A DNA stretch of 64,000 nucleotides from Otis tarda. Taxonomy: Eukaryota > Chordata > Aves > Otidiformes > Otididae. Location: the NCBI GenBank assembly GCA_026413225.1, contig CM048553.1, positions 117,372,690 through 117,436,689 on the forward strand, read 5' to 3'. Positions 12,901-24,900 of the stretch are shown here, piece after piece. The position numbers were made by a program, and so were the translations under genes. How positions within the stretch are numbered: the stretch's first letter is position 1; the number at the start of each line of letters is the position of its first letter. The notes below the pieces were generated by a model that worked only from the letters and a program-made list of their open reading frames with translations, did not search any database and was not told where the DNA came from.

Positions 12901-15900
12901 TGCTTTGTAACTGTCACTAAAATATGACACCTTATAAACATGTTTTAATGTCAGATTTTATAAAGAAAGAAAACCCTTTCTTTTAACAACTTAAATTAAC
13001 TTCTTAGGAAAAAAGTATAACAGTAGAGTTCTCAGATGAAACAACTCAAATCTAAATAGATATCTTTATGTTCCAAGTACAATTCATTTCATATCTGGAA
13101 GTTAATCCGGATGGCTTTGTTAACATAATTTTAATTTTGAAAGACTCATGGATTTTACAGGCTCCAACTAATTCACTCTAGCAGTCTGCTTTTTGACAGA
13201 GGTTACTTCTGATATTCTTCCAGGAGACAAGCCTCAGTGATCTAAACCGTTACCACCTTTCTTTCTGACATAAATCAGAACCACGTACAGTTAAATTTTC
13301 GCAACTCAGATGCTGTAGGCATAGTAGTTCTTTTACCTCTTTCTGTCTAGCTTCTCAAAGTAGTCACACTGTTTACTCTGACACCAAAAATAAACACAAA
13401 GGCAGCAGAGTATTTATTTTTCTTTCTGGAAGTTTGATAATGATAACATTACTAGTTAACATTAAAACTGAACTGTGATATTACAGCTTGTTTCTCTACA
13501 TGAAACTTTTATTCTACCTACAAAATTCTGAAGCAGTGAGATTAAGAATTGAGCAATATTTCACCTTTGCATACCAAACTTCTCATAACCCACATAGCGT
13601 GTTTCAACAGGATTTATGTCAAATTAACAGTATCTCAGAAGTTTCCCAAAGAAAATGTTGCACTAACCTTTTTTGATGAAAAGAATGATTGAAAGACTCT
13701 GGATAATGAAGACTTGTCTTAATAAGATTAGAAAGCTGCTCTGGTGTTGGTCTTACAGGTACTGGTGTGTTTTCTGGTCGAAAAAACTTTAAGAGAACCA
13801 TTTCTGGTAATTCCTGAAACACAAAGTCAGAATGACATTTAAAATATTGGCATAAGGTACTGTGCAACACAACACAAGAAATCCAATCACAGAAGCTATA
13901 TTTTTCCACTGTGAACTATAACTCCAGGGAAATAAGTCTACAGCATCATGAAGCTTACAGTTTTTTCCAACGTGTTTTGAATTTAAGTGTGCTTGATGAG
14001 GAATGGATACGATTTATCCGTTACCTTCTTTTGAGACAGATTTCACGGTACACTGTCTGTGCAAGTTTCACAAAAGCATGCTATTATTGCAATGGTTTGT
14101 TAGTGTTTATTTTTATTTCTAAGAAAAAAGAGACAGCATTTACACAGTTCCCTATTCAGCAGCTGTATCTAAAAAAAAAAAAAACCAAGAAAAAAATCCA
14201 TCACCTGCCCTGGAAAGTTCACAACAGGAAAGTCAATAGCCAAGTTTCCCAAAACAGATCCAAAGTAAAGCAGATAGAAGCTTATAGGAACATGCTAACA
14301 ATGACAGAAGGATTTAATAGTGGAGAATATCTTAAAAATTGTACAGCAAGCTCTTGCAGATACGAGTTACCTTTGTCCCCAGCTGAAAGCCCAAGTCAAG
14401 CACTGACATACTACTTGGGATTCATCCTAACCCTGTGGGCAGAATCAATCTCTGAAGCAGAAATTAGATGATACAGAAAGACGATGATACACCAAATGAG
14501 GCAATCAAGCTGCATTTGGTCCAGCATTACAACACTACTGTAACTCTGTCCAATATCATCTAATCTGTTTCACAAGCAAGATTTGTTCAGGAAGGGGCTG
14601 CATTTTAGTATTCCCTTATGAATATATTCTGCAAAAAGTCCACCTTCAGAAGAAAAAAGAATTTGCAGCACTAAGTATGAATGACTACTGAAAGCATGTG
14701 AAAGAAGATTTTTAAAAGCCACCAATAAGTCAGTACAGTGTAACAAAGCAATGCTTTTTATTTAAGAGTGATGGATTGTACCTTCTAAGTTGAAAAGAAA
14801 TACTACAGGCAGCAAAAAATGACTCAAAATAACAGATGCACTGGGCTTTCTGCAATCTGTATGAATATCTCAGTCACTGTTTGCCTGTGCTGGTAAGACC
14901 AGGAAGATATGAAAAGTTTTATCAGGCCTGCAATTCTTTCCTCTTGAAAGGAAGAGTAGTTTTCTTTAAAAGTGATTTGAGAAGAAAAAAAAAGATATTT
15001 CACAGTAACAATGAAGTATATTTTAAGCCTTGAATTAATTTGGTATTTCCACCCTAACCTATGGGTATCTAACTTGATGAAAACTGACAGTATGAAAAAC
15101 ACTGGCCTGCAGAGATGAGACTATAGGTTTTCATTTAAATGGATCTTTCCCATCAAATTACAATCCACCCAATTATTCAATGCCCAATTCAACCACATAT
15201 CCATATCCTACACACTGCAGCTCACCCTAGAGTCAATTACCTGTTCCAAGTCCTCCCAATCAGAATTCCCGAGTATTTTTTTAAAACCCTACAAAAGACA
15301 AATATGAAGGTTTATCTCTACAAATAGATAAGAACATCATGAAATGCAGCAGGAACATTTACTGGTGAAAGTGCAGAGTGTCATTAATATTTCAAACCTT
15401 TAGTTCTGATATTATACCTCTGTTAAAGGACTGGATAGCAGTACATTTAACCATTTACCATCACAGAGTTAAATCTTAATTCCAGGCACCCTCTGGGTGT
15501 CAGATTGAGAAAAGATGTTTGTGCCCCCAAGTTCAGCTGCTCAAAGTCTAGGGTTTTTTGTAATTGTGTACCTAGAACAAAGGCTAGGACATAACATTTA
15601 GTATATTATTCTCTTACCTAATGGTTCAGTAGAGAATTAAGTGCTTCCAAACAGTAAAGAAGATGATGTACCTACACATTAGGGAGCTACCTAGAGACAG
15701 CTACTAAGAACTGCTAAGTTTAAGGATGCATTAAACTCCTGCCCTACTCTGGAGCTTGGGAAATTGGATCAAGTCTACAAAAAAGATGCCCGTACCTAGT
15801 TGGGCACCTGTATCCTCCCTTCAAGAATATCAGCTAAGCAGGTAACAGCCTCAAGGCTTTTGGTTATTCAAACAAAACCGAGAACTAAACGGGTAGTACT

Positions 15901-18900
15901 TTGTTGCTGAACGCCCCGAATAGCAGTCCAAATGCAGTATTGCCCTTTTAAAGGCAAAAAATGAAAGTTCTGACACCTAAGACAACACAAACAACAATGC
16001 TGCTTGTTGACCTACTATGGCTACTTGAAAAGCTCCAGAGGAGCCATGGGCTCCAGTAGACAGCAAGCACCGTATTTTGCATACAAGAAGGCCACAACAA
16101 TGGTTAGGATGCTTCCTTTAAAGAATGGTTAAGGTATAATTTGAAAGTCTCATCCATACATACTGGTAGAGGTGCAGGCAAGTTTGACCACAAGAGCCTT
16201 CATCACAAGAAAAGTATTTGTAAGAACTGGGCGGGGAGAGGCGGGGGGAGCAGAGCGGGGTGTGCTTTTTGTTATTCTCTTAAATTTTACAGCTGTATTT
16301 TTAAGCTTTTTGGTTTTTGACTAGAAACACCATAGGCAGTAGCACCAGAACCACACTGCTCCCACAGAGACTTTCCAAGAGCTACAAACTGTGCAATTGG
16401 TGCTAGAAATGTTGCTTCTATTTTTAGAAAGTTTTCTGTTGCCTGAAGCCATCTACAAAGGCCAGCTTCAAACAAACTGCTTAAAACACAAGCTTACTGT
16501 TCCAAGTAGAATAATCTCCACACCTTCACTTATTCAGCAATTACAAAAAAGCCTGTACCTTTAGAGTCTGATGTTTCGCTACTTTGAAACAAAGTTGTAT
16601 ATTATCCCAACTTAACACTTCTGAAATTGCATAGTAGTCATTCACACTGGTTTTAACTACCTCCTGCACCTGTACTAAGCTTAAATTTGGAAAAGTCAAA
16701 ATTTACGCCACTCAAAGCATCTTTTACATTATCTGACAGGTCTGTCCATAATACATTCTTTAATATTTTAGAATGCACTTTCAAATTGAAAAGTTCTTAG
16801 TTTCCATTAGATGGAAGGAAGTGATGGTATCTTAACACACAGTCATTTTAAAGGATTCTTCTACATAATATTAGACAACTTGAGTTTTCAATTTCAATAT
16901 CAATCTTCTCAATGACTGGGTCAATGTGCTTTCAGATATACTAGAAAAAAATTAAAGACCACAATTTGATTTCCAAGTCGTATGGAAATTCAGCACATAT
17001 GCCACACAAATCACAAGTTACACATAGCCAAAAGGATTATTAAGATGCTTAGTCAAGTAAGAAGGACCAATATGCACAGCACAGAACAAAACCTAAACAG
17101 GAAACTCTTGAACAATACTAAGCATAAGTAAAAGCACAATATATGAAAGCACCAGAATTAAGGTTCTCTTTTTGTCTCACTCTAAGTTTTGTGTCTTTCT
17201 CTCTTTCCCATTTTAGACCAGAGAACTGCCATTATAAAACCTCAGTTTTAAGATGGCTTTCTTCACCATGCAACTCATCTTTATTCTTTCTAGCTCCTAA
17301 CTACATAAATTACGACTCCAGGAACAGTATTTTACTAAGATACCAGTGATAATGCATTTGAAAGAACAAATATTGTCATCAGTTCTGCAGTCCATCAGTG
17401 GGTAAAGCAGCAGGTATAATTTTTCAGTTATTTGTAATATTTAATTCATTATAATAATGTAAGTCAGTCCTCCCAAACTGGTACAGTAACTAGTATATTA
17501 ATTCACACAACAGTGAAAAATGTACACTTCAGCTCTTGATGTTGACCCTTAAGAATTTTGCTTTCACCCCACCAAGCTAGTTTAAAGAAAGTCCTAAATC
17601 CATAACAGCAATCTGGGTTTGATTCAAGTATCCCTCCCCATGTATTCTGTAAAAAAAAAAAATTCTGAACTAGTACAAGATGTCACTTCCAGCAATTTGC
17701 CATTAAGAAAAAGAAAGTTATTTAAACCCTGCCCTCTCCTACCTTTCAAAAATTCCTACTTCCAGCCAAACTCTTGCCACCTCACTAAGTTGCATCTACG
17801 TTAATAAGCAGTATTACCAAAAATTGTAATCTCTGAAGTGCAACAATGCCAAAAAGCCTGCATCCATGCTACATGCATTTTATGGGCTTGACTTTGGGCT
17901 AGCACTGGTCTAATCCACAGAACTGAATAAGCAGCACAGAAGCACATCATGTGCAGACCTGGAGCACACCTGGATTAATTCTGCCACTTTCTGCATTACA
18001 ATATCACTTCACAATGAAGACAGAGGGCTGTACATGGGGACAGTATCTTAGACAAAAAGTATGTCTGATCTAAAACACACTCATAGACACTTTATCTCAT
18101 CTAGACTTCGGTCAAAACTAAGTTTACACCCACACGCTAATGTGTTTCAGAAGTATTGACGCACTATTCCCAACATGCCAGCAAGCCCAAGTCACAAGCC
18201 TCTCCAGACTAATTCTCACCTTTCACCAGTGTGAAGTTTTTGCCAATGAAAAGTGTGGCAAATGCCCCAGACCCATACTATTACTTCCATCCCACCATAT
18301 TACACTGTGCTTTTCCTTTGGATTGATTTCACTAGATTAGAAAAATATGGAAGACAATAATAAGAACTAATATAGATCAACAGCTCTGACTGTGAAAGGA
18401 TGTTTGAAGTATTAGAAGTTTTTGTCCTAAGTTAAGGTAGAAAGGTAAAGAACAAGAGACTTAAAAGCTGTATTTTGGATGCAATCATAAGTTGACCTTC
18501 AGTTTAAACAACCTGATTCCTGAAAGCAAGTTTCAGAAGAGAAACAGAACCCACACCAGTATCATTGTCAAAAAAAAGAACATCCATTAGGTACAAATAC
18601 CCAGCTAATTTTTATTAGTGACGCTTTTACTATTTGGGCTCTTAACAGCTACTACTAACACATCTGTTCAAACCTATTCACTTTAAAAACACCTTATGCA
18701 ATTTATCCTTCACATATTGTTACTAGTGACTATAACATATCACTTTGTGGCTCCTTTTTGTTTTCTGATTCAAGGAAGTAAATATATTTATCATTTTTTT
18801 CCCTACTTTTAGCAGAAGCCCATTTTTTTCAAAAATACAAGTAAGAGAAAGGATAGGAAGATAAATGTTTTTCATGTTATTCAGAGACCTCTCTATGTGA

Positions 18901-21900
18901 AACAAAGAAACGCCTTAACAAAGTTAATATTCTTTAAGTGTCCCTTCAGCTTGTGTTGTGATTCCAAACTTTTGGAATACAAACATCTAGGGAGTTTATC
19001 ACATCACCTGGTAAGTTTACTGTGTCCAGTAACCTATGCTCAAATACAATGCTATGCAGTTAAATAAAAAACCTCTATAGTGTAAATTTTAAAAAATTGT
19101 ATTCAATGACAGAAAACCAGTAAGCTTCTAAGTCAGTTATAATTGTCTGGTTAGAACAAAAAAAAAAAGTTTAGCACTCATTTTATTTTGATTAGTAACT
19201 TCAAAGAAGAAAAGTAAGCCCATGCATTTGAGCATCCAAGTAAATTGTACAGAATTTTAGCATTATTTTCTTTTTTATGTGTGTGGGTACATACTGAAAT
19301 CTTAGCCAGAAGATTTTAAGCCTCCCCCAAACTCTACTGTCTTGTGTTTTACAGAAATCACGTTTTATCTTGATTTTATCAAATACTCCGTCAGGTTATC
19401 CTACTGCAATACAGGAATAATCACATCCTGCTGTCTGTTCCACATTCCTGCTGTATGCATTACATGTTCCACAATGAACCAAGCAGAAGTAACCACCTGT
19501 CCTTGCATCTCAGTCAGCAGTCTAACATCTTAGCTTAGACCTATGACAAAGATGACTTTATATCAGTACACCCAACTGCCAGTCTACTAGCAACTGCTGG
19601 AAGAACTTGAGAAACATAACAGCACCAATGAATACAGATCTCCTGCTCTTCTACTGCAGTGCTTCACTGCAGCTTTGTTTCCCTGAACAGTTCTAGAAGC
19701 TTCTATAAATCCAAACTAAATCCTAAAAATCTGGCCAGGCATTAGCTGGAGATATACCATAATTGACAAAGCAGTAGAAGCCAACCAGTACACAGAATTT
19801 AATAAAAATATAAAGCAAGCTATCTTGTTTTGTTAGGCATAGTTATTTGATTAATTCATCTAAGATTTGGGTCATTTCTCAGAAGGCTAAAAAAAAAAAA
19901 AAAAAGGAGGTGCAGAAAGAAATCTTGTTTGTGTTTTCTCTAAGTCTATTGTGAGACTGTTCTTGGTTGGGGGTGGCTATATTGCCAGACAGACAAGAAT
20001 TCCTTTGCTGGCTGCAACAGCATGAAGCAGAAGCAGTTCAAGTAAAGACCAACATCGCTGAAGAACAGCAATAAGTACAACACAGCAAGAGATGTAGGGA
20101 GTGGACTCTTGCATCCTAGGTGACACTCTGTTCAAAATCTGCAAATAAACCTATTTTTTCAGATCTGAGCAGCCCTTTATCATTTAAAGACTGGTAACGA
20201 ACATGCATTGGTAAAAAGCACACATCTCCATCTCCCTCTGCTGTCTAGACCACAGAAAACAACTACTTGTATACTGTCAGCACAAGACATGGGGAACAGT
20301 CTAGAGTTTCCAACCCTGTTTATGACTCGGAGAATAAATACAGATTTACAGGACAAACTATTTAAATGTTACATTACAAGTCTCAAAACTACACACTCAA
20401 ATTGTTAAGTTAGAAGTAGTGTTTGGGTTCGGGATTTTCTCCCCTCCAGCTTTTCACTGCTTGTGTAACTTCAGTTAATGCAAGAGCAAGATAATTCAAA
20501 GACTATTTTCTCTACCTACCCACATTAATTCTATTTTGGGGATTCTTTTAATTCTCAAATGTGGAGTGAACAAAGTAAACTGCTGCAAAGTCTCAATTTA
20601 CTTAATTTGTTATAACTCACCTCCCATCTCGGAGGTGAGGTATAACATCTTATCTATTCTCCTCAAAGTATAAAGTGCCTTACACTGAAGAAAGTGAATA
20701 CAATAATCATGAAGCATCTACTCAAATGTAGTTCTAATAATAATAATAAATAATAATACATGAGAAACAGATTATAGACAGAGAATGCCAATACAGTAGC
20801 ATGTATTCCTCAAAACAAACTGATGGCACATCTGGATCCTCATTGTTCCTGGTGACAGAAAGAGTCTTAGTTTTAAACTGAATTTGATGTAGACAACTAG
20901 GGTTCCAGTGCAGTCAGCAAGAAACGCAGGTTTCTATCATTAGCATGTTCAGTAATTTGTTTATTTTAGGATGCAGATGTGATTCACTCCTACTTCTCTC
21001 TCCACCCATTTGCTCAAACCAGATCTCAATGAGATCAGAAGTCCACAGTGTTTTCTCTCCCAACTTTAGATGTCTACAGTGTGATCTACTGTTTTACATA
21101 CACCTTAAGACAAGAAAAATACCACCAGAGTGGAGTTGTCATTAGACTAATACAGCCTAGTATTGCTCAGCACAGCTTGAGTCCACATGTGCAAAGGCTT
21201 TTTTGGGGTGGGGAGGTGTTAAGTGAAAAAACAGTCTTCATACATTAGAGCTTAAGTTTTCCAGCCACTTCAGCTCAAACTATATCCCCCTTTCAACGTA
21301 TTCCGATCTATTTCATAGCACAAAGAACTAAATGGAAAAATCATCTTAATGATGTAGAAATACTTACAGGCTTATGAACCAAAGCCATGTGCATAGCTTC
21401 AGAGTAATTCACGACTTATGCCTTTCTGCAAATATCATGCTACAATGTGTTTGTCCTATATTGTTTTCTTGACAAAATTATTGTCTAGTACTACTTGCTG
21501 CAACTTTTGAGTGAGAGCTCACTAAAAGCTATATATGATGCAACATTGGTAAAAACATGAGAATGGCACCAAAGCAATGCACTGCTCAGCAGAAGACTGA
21601 ACAAAGTGTAAGACTTTTTTTTTATTTTGCACATTAGTCTTCTTCAAACACATAAATTGCATCTAGCATAGATGTTTTTACACAAACTTATCTATAGCTT
21701 CCATAGTTGTTACCAATTCATGTACCAGGAGATATCCACCAGTTTCTTGCAGATGCTGTTTTCTTTGAACAATCAAACAGGCTACAAAAACTTCCAAGTG
21801 AAGTAACATGCTACTAATTGATCAATTCCAATGGAGCTTTCAATGTCTTTAACTGCTCCAGCGTTTCTGCTCTTTGAACATTTTACATTAAAGGTCTTAA

Positions 21901-24900
21901 CTTAAAAGTTGTGCATAGTAGTAGAACTTATAAAATTGATTTTGTAACACTCAAAAATAACTCCATCATTTTACTATTAACTTTGTTATGAAATGATCAT
22001 TAACTGTGATTTAGTATCATTAATAAGCTCTTAGTTCTACACCAAAATACCACAGAACAGTTTACTCCAACAACTGTATAGCAGTATACTTACTTGTATA
22101 TTGCTTTTCTCATCTTTAAAACTGAGCCTAAGTATTTCAATATAGATGATTAATCAAAGTTGAATTAAGTAAGTCTGAATTATTTAGCAATAACACACAT
22201 CTGATGTTAGATTAGGCCAGGTTGGATGAGGCTCTGAGCAACCTCATCTAGTCAAAGATGTCCCTGCTCCTTGCAGGGAGGTTGGACTAGATGACCTTTG
22301 AAAGTCCCTTCCAACTCTAACCATTCTATGATTCCACAAAAGCACTCAAAGGGATTCCACTTATCTACAAGAAAACACATAAAGTCTACTTTGTGAAAGA
22401 AGCAATTGTAAAGGAAACTGCACACTACATTACCTGCTTCTGGGGAAATGAAAAAGCCTCCTTCCCAACTGTATTAAGGGCAACATGATGTTGTCCCTCC
22501 AAAATAAGCTGCTTGTTGTCTTCTACAACATATGCCTACAGAACATAATAAAAAGACATTAGCAGACCAGAAACTATCATAAGCTTTGTAATACGGAATT
22601 ATTGACTTTCCACCTAACTGAAGTGGAAAAATTTGTACTGTTCAAGACCTAAAAGCTAGCATGACATTTATTTTATGTGTATGCTTTTAATTTTGCAAGC
22701 ACAGACAACTGATGACGTTTAGACCGTCAATCTCCACTACCTAATATTTGCATTCTGGTAAATGATGTCCTCTTCTTCCAAGCAGACTGGGTCGTTCTTA
22801 CAGTTCTATGACAAAAGCAAGCATTAACAAATCTCTTGGTTTAAGACTGCAGAATTTTCTCTTTTAAGAAGAGAACTTATAAGAACTGGGTGCATCCAGA
22901 GCAATGTAAAATCACTTCAGCATACTTATTTAAAGTAACAGCTATTAATATTGTCTTTGCTTCTTGACCCCATTTTAGTTCATTTGCCTGTTTTCAGGAA
23001 AAAAAAAAATTTCATCCACAAATTTTGTAGGAGTATGCATGAAAGTTCAGGGTGCCATATCAAGTTATCTTCTAACAGTCATATTTCATGGCTAGATTAC
23101 CACAAAGGCCGCAACCATACATACCTTCCACAGTACAACAATGTTCAAATCAACTTCACTGCATCTTTGTATTAATCTGACTGTCTCATCAAATGACTGC
23201 TTCACAGCCCTTTGAGATGCACGAGGAATATGAGATTGCACATGTGTTCTTTTAAATTCAGAGGATAAGCTTTGGAAAAAAAAGTCTGCACAAGGACTGG
23301 TTGAACTTATTATCTGCAAGAAAAAGAAAGCAAGAAAGAGTGCTCTCAGAACAGGATGCAAGCTGACAAGTTACTGTTACAAAACTCATCACTGTAGTAT
23401 TTCAGTTCCATTGTCTTGCTTTGCTTCCCTTTGTAATTCTACAGGATGCCACAAGTCTTGGTTTCCATGCCTGCCCTGTTAGACATCAGCCATACCTAAT
23501 GAGCTGTCTAAGGTAACGGAAAGAAATAGAGCTATAGTTTATTGGCCTAAAACTACAAATACAAAACTTGGAAACAAGGGCTTTGATTACTACCACCAGA
23601 CAGCCTATCAAGTGTATATCAAGTGTAGTGGAGAGACCTGAAGTGTCTAACTCACAAACTCACATGCAAGTCACTATTGTGTATTAATATTTCCTCGGGT
23701 TAGCCAGAACTACTTATCAAAGTTAGAGCATACATTTTTCTAGCAATAGCAAAGATAACAGATCGCACAGCACATTCCTCATGTAAAAGTGGCACAGCCA
23801 GAAGTACTGTGCTGTTTGTCAAGTTTGTAATAATTTGTCCTAAGCTTTTCCAACATCAAAAGCTTGATAAGGGGGCAGTGATTTTACAACTAACAGCAAT
23901 GATACTTGGAGACAGCAGGATAAATAAAACTTTAGCTTCCTAACACCTCCCTTTCAAAAATGTTAGTCTTTCCAGAATATGCTGTTGCAGAGCTGCTAGT
24001 TGTTGCAGAATACTCATACCCAGGGAGACATTTTTGGAGTAACTGTCTAGAAAGGAGGGCCTCCTCCCCAACCCCCCCATTAGACAACATTTTCTTACAA
24101 GAAAGTCGAAGTTCAAGCAGCTCATTCAATGTTAAAAATGCAAAGCGGTATCATCTACCTCAGATTTTCAGTCCTAACTTCAATTTATATGCCTATAAAA
24201 TGAAATGGCAGTAAGTAGGTTTTCTTTGGCTCTTAAAAGCTGGATAAATGTAAGAAAAAATGTACACTTAGCATAAAATAAACAATCTGACATCCAGCTG
24301 ACTAAATCCACTACGCTAATACAGATTTCTGATCTGATGCAAGCAGCCTAGTTTCCTCAGGTTTTGGAAAAGCATTCACTGTACCAAGATCATTTGTTTA
24401 AAAGACTCTTCTTCAGACAATACCTGTACACTTAAAAAGATTAAGAGCATGGTAGCATAAAATCTTAAACTTTAAGAAAAAAATCAAAGAAAGACTCCTT
24501 GAACTGAGTGCAACCTATGTTAGCAGTTTTGAAGTTCTGGTACCTACATTCATTAGAGGTTTGTAACTAGAATTTTCAACTTATCTTCGTAAAAATATAA
24601 TTAAGAAAAAATTAGAACAAGAATTTGACATTCACAGATCTCTATTAGAAATCTAGAGGACTGGAAAATATTCAAGACAACTGCTCTGAAGAGTTGGAAA
24701 GGAAGGAAAAACGTTAGCAAAAGATAGCATCACAACATGCTCCCAAAGTAGTTCAGTTCTCGAGTTCGGAACTTAAAACTCCAGATTATCCACCAGCCTA
24801 TGCTACCTTACCTTCTCTTTGTTAAAAAAAGAGAGCTGGCCTAGAAGACTAACAGTTTTTGACATGCAAAAAACCGCAGCTTCCCCACTATGAAAGCACT

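Larger units (their letters stand above)
13814..22433 (-). other. TRAPPC8 intron 25 (8.6 kb)
   Basis: The longest intron seen. It holds a G-run cluster (16229-16260), a poly(A) run (19889-19905), a 15-bp hairpin (20610-20645), a TAA/TAAA microsatellite (20735-20759) and a CR1 3' tail (22208-22336). The remainder is AT-rich unique sequence. A 186-codon open frame on the plus strand at 13911-14471 is judged non-coding. I found no further exon copies here by eye. Confidence 0.65.

Noticed and set aside
13911-14471. A 186-codon open frame on the plus strand, next to exon 26
   Set aside because: It is antisense within an intron, contains a Lys run caused by a poly(A) tract, has no recognisable motif or splice context, and AT-rich introns of this size yield such frames by chance.
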